Positions 46,953 to 59,793 of a stretch of DNA of 64,000 nt are shown here, in pieces (positions within the stretch are counted from its first letter, which is position 1; every line of letters begins with the position of its first letter). The stretch is from Eutypella sp. D-1 (Eukaryota > Ascomycota > Sordariomycetes > Xylariales > Diatrypaceae): contig JAJTTP010000002.1 in NCBI GenBank assembly GCA_023313575.1, forward strand, positions 3,286,001 to 3,350,000, given 5' to 3'. The notes beneath the pieces were generated by a model, which had not been told where the DNA came from, made no database searches, and saw only the letters and a program-made list of their open reading frames with translations. The translations under genes were made by a program, and so were the position numbers.

Positions 46953-49900
46953 TCTGGATTCGTGCCTGCGCAGTTGTGAAAAAAGGAAGTCGTTCGAAGG
47001 CGTTTTCTACCTTTGGTAGACGTCGGGGTAGAAAGCGTATATATATAAAGATAGAATGACTTGTAAGCCATTCAATGGGACGTTGCCTAGCGAATCCCTT
47101 CCCTTGAAGCTCTCTCAAGGTATCTGCGTGAGTTCCAGATCGTGCAGGCCTTCCCAATGCAGGAAGCCCAGCGCCTAAATAAGAAGTTCTGCCGAACAGA
47201 CTCCAGGTAACCAGTCAAGCCTTGTTCTTCAGCTGTACCACAATTTGGGCGATATTGAGTGGGTGTAGAGGGCAGATAATCTGTATTAACCTTGCCCTAT
47301 CCCAGAGTAGAAAGCTCTAGCCATGCATCGTACTATGGCGAATACAGATGGGTGGCGCTGGCGAGACTGCTAGGTTCAGATAAGTATCCTGCAGTGTACA
47401 TAAGATTTACCGCAGTTCTTATTGGATCGGATCTGTCAGACCACACCTGATGCCCGCTGGAGCTCCATGGTAGGCAGAAAATTCGATTCGAGCACGGGGA
47501 AACAATTATGCCAGGACCAACCCTGCTTACAATATCCTGATGATGTAGGTGGTGAGTGGCGCTACGAGTGATACGAACTATCGTGATTCTGGCCTTCGCA
47601 GAGCTAGAATGTCAGCAACGTTGACTGCGACTTGCAGGGGATTTACGGCAGTTGAAAGACCCATTTGGTGAATACCACCCTCTCAACCTCTAGACATTCC
47701 GAGAGGTTTTCTGAATGACTTGCAATGTCGGTCATCGTACTAGACCCGGGAATGCACTGTAACATAATAGATCCAAACGCAATATATTAGTGGTCCTCGG
47801 CCTTGGGAGAGCGCCGAGAAATCTTACCCAATGCGGAACACCCTATTATATAGGTTGATAATCAAGCAACTATTGATAGACTTCGGTAGCACGTATCTCA
47901 AGGCAAGTCTAAGGTCTGGGCTTTTCGCCATGGCCCACTTGTCGGCATTATCCCTTCATATATCTGATCGACCAGATCTATCTGACTCCCCGCACAACTA
48001 CAATGAGACGGGGCCCGTAAGGCTGGGTCTAGTTTGGAAGCACTACCATGGTAGAGTCAGCACCTAAGTCAATAAGATTGCGGGGGAGCTGTGCCGTCGG
48101 CTACAAGACGGGTGAGTGGAAGAACATCACTCTCAACTTCTTCGGCAGACCCACGTGCCCCTGGCTTACCGTAGTATCCCTAGTATTCCCCCGACGCAAA
48201 GAACTTCTGTCACACCATGAGGTCAGTTATAAGCCCACCGCTAGAAAATGACGATGAACTTGGCGGAACACTCCGTTCTGCTGATCTCTGGGTCCGCGGC
48301 TTGGTCTAGTAGTCGCCTCATCTGCAACTGTCCGGACCATCACACTGTGTGATACTCCAACCAACGGCGCCGTCCGCGGAGTGGATGCAGATACCCGCAG
48401 CTACAACTAACGTCTGGTACGTGAATATGACCTTGACCCAGGCTTGGTGTTTATGGGTAATTGGTTAAGAGAGCATGCGCTTATATGCATCTCCACTTTA
48501 CCCCTTCCGCGCACATACACACACATGTAAACGTGACATATCGTAAATGTTTAGATATTAGTCTCCATTCCAAGACGCATCAATGTTACGTTCAGTCTCA
48601 AACGGATTGTGTTTCTTTGGGAAAATATCCTCGACTTCATGCATATCAGCCAGTTGATGATGGCACGCGTTCTTCTACCACGAAAGATCCATGCGGGTCG
48701 TAGACCGAGGGCCCGAAGCTTTGTTCAATTTTGGTTTGGTAGTCGACCGGATCTCACACCCCTTGGCTCCTTAGGTGCCAATTCCCGCAGGTATTTCTGG
48801 GCGAGCGACAGGGGTGGGCCCACCAGGCCTTGGGTGGATGATATCTGAAAATTTGGTTGACGGGTCGCAATGCCACCATTCGTCCGTCCGCTTCGTATGG
48901 ATAATGCCTAAACAGGTTTAGTAGTCGTTACATTGCTTGCTTACTGGCATATAGTCTGGCCTCCATGACAGCATCAGAAGCCTCTCAACTCCGGCTATGC
49001 TGACACGGGTGGCTTGCGGCTAGCATAAAGAGAGCTGATGGGAAGGAGTCTGTCCAATACCTTTAGTGGCGTCTGGTGGCTTGGAGGGGTTCTCGGTACG
49101 GCGGTGACCCGGGCCTCGATAGCGCAACCGCTCACAATGGTCCCCCAACTTGCCTTGCTTGCCTGCTCCCACCTTTTGCCATTCCTGTAATCCTGCACCC
49201 CCTTCCACCTGTACGGAGTTTCTTATTAAATACCGACACTGATGCCATCGTTGTTGGTGTCCCAAGGTTGCATTGTATGGTCTGCAGTCATGTCCCAGCC
49301 GCCCCTTATAGTGTGCCCAACGCCAAGCATCGGGGACCGTTGTCCTGCCCAATCCGAGCTGAGGGATTGTTGAAACGTCTTTTTTCCCAAAGGCTTCCAC
49401 ACCAGGTATGGCACTACCGCAGGGCGGCCCGCTTAATCCCCGCAAGCCGTCTCTCGGTGGACGCTCGGCTGGATAAACTCGAATGATCGTCGGCGCGCCT
49501 GAATGGGTACAGCAACACTACTGCGGCTGATACCAAGGGTGCGAGCGTAGGAGCGTTGAGTCGGGGGCCAGGCACGACGAGATCGACGACGACTTAATTT
49601 CGGATTGACGTGATGACCCCGATAGGGTGTCCCAAACCAAGATATTGCTCGATCTGTTGCATAGCGTCGGGAACCGGCGACGTTGCTATCGCCGCACGGG
49701 CCCGGGACCCTTTCATGCGGAACAGGGAGGAGACGGCGGAATGACTTGAATGGCGGAGGGATACTCCCGACGCTGGGAGTATTTTACGAGTCCCGACACG
49801 TTAATTTCGCATGGCAACGCGATTGGTCCTACAATCTGGCAGTAGTATGGTGCGGTTAGTGCATCAATGTCGTGTCTCGCATCGACAACCGATCTACCCG

Positions 49901-52900
49901 TGGATCACGGTGGAACCGGTCGCAGATGAGAACATCTGAGAAGGCGCGAAGTAAGCCTCGATAAGATTTTCTGGGGGTCCCGGCTGGTCTGGACTAAACC
50001 GATGCCTTGGCTCTTATCGCGAAAAATGTGTATTGCTCTCGAATCAGTGGGAACGATAGTTGGCCCCATATATGTCGCTGCGGTCTAATGACCGGATCAA
50101 CCCGGCCTAGATCTCATGCTGTGCCGCAATGATCTGACCAAGACCACGAGTCCATTTGTATGTAACAGTGAGGGTAGCAAATGGCCAATCGTGTTCCCCA
50201 GCATCAAGTCCGAGCATTCCGAGATCACAGTCACTCGGCATATCAATTTTCGAAGCTCAGTGCAGCCGGTGGGTCGAGGAGCTGCCCTGGAGTGGAAGCA
50301 CCAGGTCGTATTAGGAATCATGCAAGTAACCTCTGACTGAGTTAACTGATCCGAGGTCGTTCACGATATGGTCATGAGTAATACCAAGGGAAGTCTAGCG
50401 GATGGGAATGGCATTTTTCTAGGAGACGACGTGAAGACTCGGACCTCTTGGAGATATATAACATTGTCAGTGGGCGTAGGGAGAATTCGGTGCGCTGCAA
50501 AAGGCCGCATAATAACGCTAAGAAAGTCGGTAGTCGGTATGGAGTCAGGAGTATTCGGGGTTTAACTGAGATGTGGAGCGGTCTGACTGTGTAATATTGG
50601 ATGCAACGGTCGACCGCATATCCGACGCGTTTAACGAGCTGTCAATATACTTCTTTTATTCATTTATCGACGCAGGACTACCCGAATGCAACAACATTTC
50701 CGGCCAATGAAACCCCTAGTAGTAGGTTGAAGCCCATAGTTCTCGCCATTCTCCAGCCAGGAGGATCATGTGAGTTTCAACGCGTTAGATTGCTAGATTG
50801 GAGCCGATGACCATCCTACGTAGATCACACATTCTTACGTGCAGGCTGTTCAGCGTCCTTTGTCATCTAGACTAAAACTACCGCGCACTTATATAAGGGC
50901 CAACAACTAGGTAATTATTTTCAAAATGGGAACGGCAGTGAATATTCTTTCTGCGATTATTCCAGGCCTTCTGTTAAAAGTCGGCGCCGAGTCTATCTTT
51001 CATTTAGCCTCAAGTATAGCTGCACCTTTTGTGTCCCCATATTATCATACTAATAATCAGAATTGTGGATCTCCAATGAGATAGAGCGCTTTCCTTGACA
51101 TACGAGGTAGTAATCATGTAGTTTTTGTCCTACGCATCGTGGGAATATCTGTCGGCGTAGATAGTGCCAAGCACCATTGACATCAAGACGGATTCTCCCC
51201 GCGGCGCCATCCAATGAAGGCAATGTCACAGGAGTTGGACGTCGCCACGTCGTTGAAATACATCACCTGAACACGCCGCCAAGCGAACCCTCGCGGAGAA
51301 TATGGACCACTGTCACACAGATCGCCGGTTTAGATCCTATGGGAGGCGTTGTACGTTGGGCCAACATGCTGCTTTCCTTCATGGGCATTTTGATTTGCAT
51401 GGTCTGGAGACCTCTGAGTTAGCATTCATCGAATTTATTCATCTTCTTATATCCTTATTGAAAAGCCGCTAGCAGTGAATTTATACGATAACCTGGTGTT
51501 GCTAGGCTGATTGAAGGGCCTGCTATATATCTTAATGGAACTCCGGATGCAAATACTATTCTATGAGAGTGGCCGAGCCATCTCGAAAGGTCGGGTTTAT
51601 TGTTCCTGATAGGTATGACGAGAATGTCTTTTAACTCCATGTCGTGTCTAAGTATAGGTATAAGCCTCAAGCTAACAGTGACAATGCGTCAACAGCTTCC
51701 TTGCAGCTTTAGGAGGCTAATCAACTGTTGGTCGTGATACGTCACGAAAACTAGAATGTCACGTACTCCGAATTCATTAGACTGGATATTGGTGCGCATG
51801 CCGTCATAGGGTAACTGCCGTGACGACCTGAGCAATTGACTCGACACATGATAATATCCAGAAGCGAGAACGGATGTGTTGCGAAACCGTCTCTCCGTAT
51901 AACTTGGCTCCTGTCGGCGCGGTCAATACAGAAAAATGCCGTTGGGGAATTAGAGCTAGGATGATTTATGAAGGATCTCTCGCCTATGCACGCCAACGAC
52001 GAAAAGGTTGTCCGTCCGTAAGAAGGTGCAACCACTCCTGCAAGTCATCGATGATATTTATTTATATGCAACATGTACGGGAATTGCTAATGCAATCCTT
52101 CAATATATTGATTCTACCAATAGACAGGAGAAGAGTTCTGCACAAAATGACTCTCCCTGCCTCAGTATTTGGCCAGCGTATTTGATTCCGATTGATAGAG
52201 CGTAAGCGAGGGTGGCCGCGTTTGAATAGAAACACCTTCAATAGACCCAAGCCTCTCGAAATCTATCATCATCTACAGGGGAGTAGAAAAACTTTCTGAC
52301 TTGGGGAGAAGACAACGAAGATATCCTTCACGGTTATCCCAATCCGTGGGCCGGATGGGATCGTATGTGTTAACTGGGCTTTCCAATATTATTACCAACT
52401 TGCATCCTATTCCAGGATAGACCTCCACGGTCGAGACGCCCGTCCCATGCAGTTATGGACACTAAGAAGAAGAGAAAGAAAAAAGAAACACAGCCTTCCA
52501 CCTCCATTCAGACTACCCCAATCGGCATATCACCATCGCACATCCGGACCGGAGTGACGAGTTCATAACGTCACAGAACCAAGAGTCGTACACTCTTTCG
52601 TCTTCCATCCCCCTCTATTGGTACTTTTAAGTGTCTCTCCCCTGATATGCAGATTCATACGATAACAATACACATTTCTATAAGGAGGCGGCTTCACCCA
52701 CCGCATATCTAGTAGGGGGGCAAAGTTATATGACGATTCGACCTCTGCCCATACTATCAAGCTACCCTCACAGTGACCCTCCTCCTATCCCTCACTCCGT
52801 GCCGAGTCCTCTAACAGTCACTTTCCGCAAGTCCCAATCAAAGCGTCCCGTCCATCTTCATACCGACTACGATATCTACATAACTCGAAGGAAACGAAGA

Positions 52901-54643
52901 TCTAACACTTCCGAGCAAAGGCACTGTTTACTACCGCCAAGTGGTATGCCATCAGTGACGGGTTAAAGTTGCGAGCGCAGAAGCGATGGGGTCAGAGCAG
53001 CCATGAGGCAAGAAAGGGGTAAAAGTGGAACCCTGCCCAACGACGCGCGCGGGGACATCCCTACTCGAAGCTTCGGGCTCGAGAAGCTCCTATCTGGCTG
53101 GCTAGTGCTTTTTACCAAGCTAACGGCTCGCCAAGAGGTTAGAATAGCGCCAATGCTTGATGCTTGTGGTTAATGGGATATATTATAGGTTCGCTATAGA
53201 TAGATGCTGCTATATCAGCCGCCTATTATTCCCTAGGTCTGTTCGCAAAAACCGCCCCCTTTCCGTTCCACCAAAAGGTCGACGTTCGACCATTTGCCGC
53301 CTAAGCACCCTTGAGCTAGAAAGGGTTAATATGCTAATTGAGAACATAGCCCGTCAGCAGTCAAACCTCATACACAGGAAACGTCCTAGAACAAGTCAGC
53401 TCTCCAATAGACCCTCGACACCCCAGCCGGAAAAAAGGCATTGCCAACGATGGCGGCGGACGCTTACAAAAGAGAAAAGTCAGAAGGTACGGCCTTGAAA
53501 AGACTGCGATTCTATCCAAGGGGGGGGGGGGAGCTTTGACCTGGCGGACCTGTCCGATAGAAATCCAGGAAGGCCTCAGAACACGCCCAAGACTGAAAAT
53601 CTCGTCCCAATTTTACTCAACACTTTTTTTTTCACCACCACTTCTGGCGCCAAGGAGATCTCACGTAACACATCATTTTGTACTGAGGCGTTCTAGATGA
53701 TCTCCATATATCGGATTACTTTTTTCCCTACACAATATCTAAAGGAAAAAATGCCATGATGTCCAGCATTGCATTCGATCGAGATGCACGCACGCACGTG
53801 TAGACGCCGGTGTGGCCAGACATTTATCGTGGTAAGGGGGGTTTTCTGGTACTTGCTAGGAGTGGGGCGGTAGGTAGGGCCCTCGTGAGCTTTGCCCGTT
53901 GACAGTCGCCGCGGCGCTGGATATTGTCATTCCCCTCCTGAGGCCAGAGGCAGAGGCGATGTCTTACGATCCTGGACGGACTGCCAAAGCGCTAGCGCAC
54001 GAAGGATTATCGAGAAATAGACGGGCCGCGGCATGGCGGTTAAGTAGAAAGGCGGGCCTGACACAGGTGACGGGGATACCACGCACGTGGACTCTCTCCT
54101 GTCCTCTTGAAGGGCTTGAAGGGAAAGAAGGGGATGCGAGATTGCTTCGCATATACATACATGGTGGGCTACCTAGACAAGCTGTTATAGGTGTAGAGAG
54201 TCATGCTCACCATCGGTTGGTTACCCGACACAAGATTTTATTTTCTTACGACGCGCGGAGATGGGGTCACAAGGTTGCTACGTTGCTGGACAACCGGGGG
54301 CGACACCTAGATTTTCTAGGCAGGAGAGCCCAAGAGGTTCCTCCATTTTCTGCCGTTTGCCGGCTTGTTTTTAATTAAGCACAAGAAATTTCAAGCCTCT
54401 TTTTTTGCATTCGACGGGCAGTGGTGGCCTTGATATCGTCCGAGCTACGGAACTGCAGTTTAAGGCACAAAAAGAACAGCACGATAAGAGACCGACCGCA
54501 TTCACAGATGATGGGGAAAAAAGTCGCAGAAAACACCGGGGAAACATGAAGTTCTACCCACCCGGCGTACAGTATTGACTGCGAATTAGTAAAAGAGAAA
54601 GAACCCGTGACCCATTATTTTTTACAAGTATTCGGCGGGCGTC
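46953..54643. other. 7.7-kb gene-poor tract
   Basis: No intact gene is supported. Coding-like scraps occur near 47830-48250 (SLHISDRPDLSDSPHNY), 50120-50560 (SLADGNGIFLGDD), 51280-51420 and 53280-53490, each broken by stops and without splice continuity. Copy B of the diverged repeat is at 52676-52802. An 11-base G run starts near 53521. A 159-codon frame at 53899-54378 opens at TTG and is treated as chance. Confidence 0.5.
52676..52802 (+). repeat. diverged dispersed repeat, copy B
   Basis: Partner of the segment at 14730-14845, same orientation, about 70 percent identical by eye with small gaps. Ends were not defined. Confidence 0.4.
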
Positions 54644-56010
54644 CTACGCGCCCACGCTCTCGGGGACGAACGCGTATTTGGGCATCATGGCCATCCTCTC
54701 CTCGGGGCTCAGCTCGTCCTCGTAGACCATCTTGACCTTGTCTTTCTTGGATGATTTCTTCTCACCGCCCTCGGCCGCCGCCGCCGCCTCCGCCTCTGTC
54801 TTCTTGGTCGTGGGCGGCGGCTTGATGCCGGCCTCCGCCATGCGGATGATCTGGTCGATGTCGTCTCCTTGTCGGGCGGCGCCGGCCACCAGCTCGTCGA
54901 TCGTGGACGCGTTCGCGCCGCTGGCCCCCTGCCAGCCTGGCTGGCCGGGGCGCGCGGGAAGTCCTGTCGGCGCGGGAGCGTTGCTGCCCGGTCGTGTGGG
55001 CAGGTTCGACGCCGGATAACCAGGGACTGGCTGCTGGCCGAATCCAGGGTACGCGCCACCAGGAGGAGGGAATGGGGAGTTCTGTACATTGGGGAAGTGG
55101 GTTGAGGTTAGTGAATGAACCAAACCATACCTAGAATAGGAGGGGAGAGGGGGCCAGAGGTGGGCTTCAAAAGAGATCAAACGTACGAATGCGCCGGGTG
55201 ACTGGGTCTGCGAAGGGCTGCGACCATCGGGAAGGGCCTGAGGCGGAGTCGGGTTCGCGCTGCCGCCAGTAGCAGCCTTCTGGGCGGCAATACGGGCGCG
55301 ATGCTCAGCCAGGCGCTGCTTGATCTCCTCGGGAGTCTCGATCTTGATCTTCTTCGGGGGTCTCTTCGGGTTCTGGCCCGGCGGGGGGTTACCGGTGGCG
55401 GCGTATCGGTCGGCCTGAGCCTGGTAGAAGTTCTGGATGATGCGCTGGTTGTGCTGCTGAACGATCTCCTCGGGAATACCCTCCATACCGAAGATCTCGA
55501 CGTCGAGGCCCTGACGATTAGGCAGGGCATTCTCGACGTGAGATAGGGATTCCTTGTGGACCTGGTTCATGTGAACGGACAGACCTGCGAAGTGCGATGC
55601 AGTAGTCAGTCATCAGGTTCATCTCTCTCTCTTTCTTTCTCTCTCTCTCTCTCTCCCCTCTCTCTTTCACGTCGCGTCGAATAGACATGCGTCGTCGTCG
55701 CCGTCGCCGTCGCCGTCATCGTCGGATGGAAGCGAAAGAAGAAGTCCCGTACCTCCAGCGGTGTTAAGCCGCCTTCCACATTTGTCGCATTTGAAATGCT
55801 TCGCCTTCTGATGGGATATCAACAGCTTGAGATCCTCGAAGTCTCGTTCACCTGTTGATTATTCCACGTAAGCAAAAATCCAAATCCAATATCGTGTAGT
55901 ATCATCAATCAATCAATCAATCATCATCAGCTTCTAGACTAACAATAGTAACACCATGCGCGGGAAAGAAGTTCCTCGACATCGGGGTGACCGCGCTTCT
56001 TCTTCCCCAT
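54644..56010 (-). CDS. ZNF207/BuGZ-like C2H2 zinc-finger protein
   Basis: Four exons read 56010-55944, 55851-55753, 55584-55187 and 55081-54644, giving 333 aa. The start MGKKKRGHPDVEELL is followed by two C2H2 fingers: CYYCERDFEDLKLLISHQKAKH (Cys20, Cys23, His36, His41) and CDKCGRRLNTAGGLSVHMNQVH (Cys44, Cys47, His60, His65). Then comes the signature HKESLSHVENALPNRQGLDVEIFGMEGIP. This order is that of animal ZNF207/BuGZ, a spindle and kinetochore protein that binds Bub3 and also associates with splicing factors. The middle is Pro/Gly-rich and disordered, and the C-terminus ends in a conserved-looking YEDELSPEERMAMMPKYAF. The first two exons encode all of finger one and most of finger two and are recovered only by splicing. 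Intron 2 carries a long CT/GA tract (about 55621-55669). Confidence 0.9.
55621..55669. repeat. CT/GA-rich tract inside an intron
   Basis: Nearly pure pyrimidine on the plus strand (purine on the transcribed strand), inside the second intron of the BuGZ-like gene. This is purine-rich on the pre-mRNA, so it is not the polypyrimidine tract for splicing. Confidence 0.8.
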
Positions 56011-56604
56011 TTTGACGGCGCCCTATTCCAGGGTTTTTTTATGGCGATTATATAGGAATCGAAATCGATCAAAGTTTGTAGATAGTATCGTCACTGTCGG
56101 TCGTACCGGTCGTGTAGTCTGTCGATGCGAGTGAACCTTTGACGTATGGAATGACGGAATGAAGTAAAAAAAGGGCAAAAAATAATAAGAGAGGATTGAG
56201 TTGGGGAGCTCCCAGGTTTCTGTCTCGTCTGCGTCCTAACGCGATACAGAGTACATACACCAACCAGTTAGCTGTGGCTAGGTCCCTAGGTATACAGGGT
56301 AGGCCAATAAAGTGGCTGGGATGTGGCAGTGAATACTTACATATGGTACCCAGGTACATAGGTACGGAGTACTTCATACATTCCAGTCTTATCTACATGT
56401 ACCTAGGTAAGCTGGAGGTCATAGAGCAACCAAGTGCTTGGCGCTTTTTGTACTATGTACTTGAGTAGCCCTGAAGATGCCCCGAAATAGGGATGCATCC
56501 CCCTAGTTACATGACGCACTACTTCGTAGCATTGTCTCAGAATATCCAAGCCCGTCCCTTTTCTAAAGACAGGATGGCACTGCCGTTGCAGTCGTATACT
56601 GTAG
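56011..56604. other. intergenic region
   Basis: Promoter of the BuGZ-like gene plus short GGTACCTAGGTA-type words near 56345-56410 that occur elsewhere in the window (for example about 1255-1275). No gene is visible. Confidence 0.4.
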
Positions 56605-57857
56605 CTACTCCTCATCGCGTCGCAGCCTACACATGGCGTCTGCCGCGCCGCGGACGTGGATGTGGATGTGGTGATGTCCACTACCGCCGTTTATAGGGGT
56701 CGCGACCCGCGACTTGGGGAAGTAGTAACAGGATCTCCGAAAGTCGCCAGCCACCTCAGGAGGAAAAAAAAACCAGCCAGCGTTAGATACGGCGGCCGCG
56801 TCGAGGTGCCGGACGAACTTCACGCGCCGATCCAGGTCTACGAATCGCTCTGCCGTCGGGGCCGAACCAGAGAACGTGAGATGGCTGCGGTCAAGAATCT
56901 TACTGTCGATGAGGGCGAGAGAATGTCGTTCGGCTAAGTTGCGGGTATTAGCGGTCCAATGTTGAAGAAACCCGTCGAGTCCCTAGACGTCCGCGGCTAG
57001 GTGGATGCAGGCCGATACCAAGTATGAAGCTGCCGCGGATGAAGGGAAGCATGGACATATTAACAGGCGCGTGGTCGTCGGCAAAGGTCGCCGTGCTGGG
57101 TGATAGGCCGTTCCTCCGTCATAACCCTCGGCAGAAGCTTACGGCTGTCCAGCCTCATCGGCGGAAAGAAGTCCACCTCCAAATCGGGGAATGTAGGCAT
57201 GTACTCGTCCCCATGGTTATCGTGAAGCCTGACGCTTAGTTCCACCTCGTCATTCTCGTTCGTTCTCATGGAATACGGCCCGGTCATGTCATCGACTTGT
57301 AACTTGCCTCCAAATTGTACGCATTGTCTTAATATCTGCGCCAAGCTGATCTTCCCAGCCTTGGACCATCTGCTGCTTATCAACACACCGGATAGTGAAT
57401 AGATAGCAACTATTAGGATGTTGAACGTGGGTATCGTGTGATCGTAGTCCGTTAAACCGAATAACTACTTAGTAGGTAGTCACAGTGTACAAGTCCTAAT
57501 ATCCTCGTTGGGCGAACCCAATGTGTTTACACGTCAAGCGACATATTGTTGCTCGTCCACCTGCATAGGAATGACTTCCCATCTCAAACGGCATTTTCGA
57601 GTATCGACTCCTTCTGATATATACTTGTAGTCGAATTATGAGATCCGCGTTGAGATGTTAGTCACTGACGCCGACTCACCTGTAGACATGAACCCCCTTA
57701 ATTCAGGCATCTTGAAGGCTCCGCCTAGAGTTACATTACCAGAAATTGGAGCTGATGGGCCACGAATCAGCGACAATTTGCTATCGATCACATCGCAAGA
57801 GTACGTCAACGAAAGAGTGCGGTCCTCGAAGTCTTCGTCACTTTTTCGACGCATCGT
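56605..57857 (-). pseudogene. decayed multi-exon gene, unknown product
   Basis: Read on the minus strand, an ATG at 57857 opens MRRKSDEDFEDRTLSL, continues to FKMPELRGFMST, and meets a GTGAGT donor. A 66-base intron with a CTAAC branch site leads to a second exon (TRKCRLRWEVIPMQVDEQQYVA). The same frame then continues for about 190 codons (PTFNILIVAIYSLSGVLISSR, MTGPYSMRTNENDEVELSV, YMPTFPDLEVDFFPPMRL) and is broken by two TGA and one TAG. A frameshift near 57060 is followed by a 130-codon open frame (GFLQHWTANTRNLAERHSL, RRVKFVRHLDAAAVSNAGW). Protein-like composition persists across about 1.25 kb, so decay seems recent. I do not recognise the family. If the stops lie in unrecognised introns it could still be functional. 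Confidence 0.5.
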
Positions 57858-58845
57858 CAGCCAGTGGTCGCTTGCTGAAACCTTCTCGCTACAACCCCCG
57901 CCCGCCCCCTCTCCCCCCACAACCGCAACAGGGGCACAAGGACAAAAGGGTCTCCTAAGACATGGATAAGATAGGAGTTTCACCCGACATCGGGTTCCGC
58001 AAACAGAATTGAGAAGTTTACCTCGAGCGACAAAGATTCCTCGGGGGATTTGACTTTAGTGCTTCATTCCAGTTGCGGATACACCGGCCGCTGATATGTG
58101 AGATGTGAGATGTAACCTGACGCCACTGTTTAGTAATGTCTTACATTTCTCGGCCGAGTCCTCTTCATACATGTTCGAGAAAACAAGTCATGTTGACCCC
58201 ACCTGTCCTTCAGTCACGTTGGCTACACCCTGGGGCTGCCTTTTCATGTCGCGTCCTACTTTACATCACATCACCTCATGACCCAAAGTACTGCCCGGGC
58301 GGAAGCTTTCTGTAACCGCATTTAGAGTATAGTTGGATTTCTCCACATGGTTCGTCTATTCCAGCCACTGGAATGCGTCTAGCATACAATGTACGCGGCT
58401 TAGGCGCATCATAATTACCATTACCAGGCTATATCAGTTCACAGCCTTCACATATATAAGACGATATTCGTCCCTCGGAATTACGTCTTCGAATATGTGC
58501 GACAACACGCAGATTGAGAAATATCTTCGTAGCCACTGAACAATCATTGAATTGAAAGTTGAAAATCAAGCCTGGGCCCAGCTTGTGCTTCGGTCTTGAT
58601 TTTGACTATCGGGTACCTGCGTTCTAGCCTAGCGATCTAGCTATAGAGTAAATTGAATTGGAGTTGGGCATTTTCAATATTTATATACTTATAACTGAAT
58701 TTATACATTCGACTTTCCCTCTGCGGGCAGTTATGTCGTATAAGTTTGGAGTAGAGCTTTGTAAGGATTGGAAAGTCGAAAACGCCGGTGGGTTCCGTGG
58801 GATGTCCATGCTACATCACGCCCCTCGACCTAGACATAGACGGAC
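57858..58845. other. intergenic region
   Basis: The upstream flank of the decayed gene and the 3' flank of the DUF4188-like gene. Nothing else is visible. Confidence 0.4.
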
Positions 58846-59793
58846 TTAAAGACCAAGTATCTCTTCATCAGAGTCATAGCCCAGCCGACGCACCATGGTC
58901 TTCAGTCGTCCAGTATCAGCACTGACTAGTGTACCGACAAAACGCGGCTCGTCATCGTCCCCGCTCTGTTGCGCGCATTCAGAGCTGCTGTCCTCATCCC
59001 AATCCTCGTATGTGTTCTGGCTCGATGAGGGGGTACTCCTGCACAGGACTCTGGCCTGCCCGAACAGGGTAGGCGGCATGTTGACGTAGATGTTCTCGTA
59101 GGCGCCGCGGGGCACGCAGAAGGTCTCGTGGAAGAAGCCGATGTGGGGGTGCGCGTTGCGGATGGTCCAGGTCCAGGCGGCGCGGTGGATCGCAGAATGC
59201 GCGAAGCGGTGCAGGCCCGCGGCGTCGCGGAAGTAGTACACCTGCAGGATGGCGAAGTTGGTGCGCTCGCCGCCGCCCTTCTCGTCCACCTCGTTACCTC
59301 GCCAATCCGACACCCCTAGTAGACCGTATAACTCCGCGTCCCGCTGCACCGCCTCCAGGCACTTCTGGAAGTGGTCTCCGATCTCCCGGCCCCCCGGTCC
59401 GAGCAGCCCCAGCGGGTGGCTGAACCGCACGCCGAAGTGGAACACCACGACGGGCTGCGACGCCGCTTCGAAGCCATGTTCGCCGGTCTCGAGATACGGG
59501 AGCTGCGCGCTGCTGCGGCCTGGTACCACGTTGTCCATGAAGGTGTTGTATTTGCCGCTGGCGAGCTGTAAGGCGGTGGTGAAAATGGCGTGTAGCGAGA
59601 CTAGCGCGACTGGGAGGATGGCGAGGCGCGGGGGTAGGACTTTCATCAGCAACGCCTGGCCCAGCGCGCCTATCGCGATGATTGTGGGCAGTTTCACGGT
59701 TCCCTTGATCAGTTCCGTAAGGGTGATCTTCCCACTCAGCTTACTTCGGATGCCCGAAGGCTCCAAGAGACTGTAGAATTGTTGAGTGTCCAT
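58846..59793 (-). CDS. DUF4188-like membrane protein
   Basis: A single exon of 315 aa. Two adjoining hydrophobic segments at about 34-75 (LPTIIAIGALGQALLM, LAILPVALVSLHAIFTTAL) would anchor it in a membrane. The folded part follows: QPVVVFHFGVRFSHPLGLLGPGG, FQKCLEAVQRDAELYGLLG, NFAILQVYYFRDAAGLHRFAHSAIH, and HPHIGFFHETFCVPRGAYENIYVNM. The F-H-F-G start, the AGLHRFAHS helix and the H-I-G-x-x-H-E-T-F site match what I know of the DUF4188 family of ferredoxin-like, monooxygenase-related fungal proteins. Some members sit in secondary-metabolite clusters such as that of fumagillin. No cluster partners are visible here. The C-terminus is acidic and Ser-rich (YEDWDEDSSSECAQQSGDDDE) and ends YDSDEEILGL. 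The enzymatic role is inference. Confidence 0.75.
   Translation of the reverse strand: MDTQQFYSLLEPSGIRSKLSGKITLTELIKGTVKLPTIIAIGALGQALLMKVLPPRLAILPVALVSLHAIFTTALQLASGKYNTFMDNVVPGRSSAQLPYLETGEHGFEAASQPVVVFHFGVRFSHPLGLLGPGGREIGDHFQKCLEAVQRDAELYGLLGVSDWRGNEVDEKGGGERTNFAILQVYYFRDAAGLHRFAHSAIHRAAWTWTIRNAHPHIGFFHETFCVPRGAYENIYVNMPPTLFGQARVLCRSTPSSSQNTYEDWDEDSSSECAQQSGDDDEPRFVGTLVSADTGRLKTMVRRLGYDSDEEILGL

Noticed and set aside
53899..54378. 159-codon plus-strand frame
   Set aside because: It opens at TTG in GC-rich spacer DNA, has no domain and no splice context.
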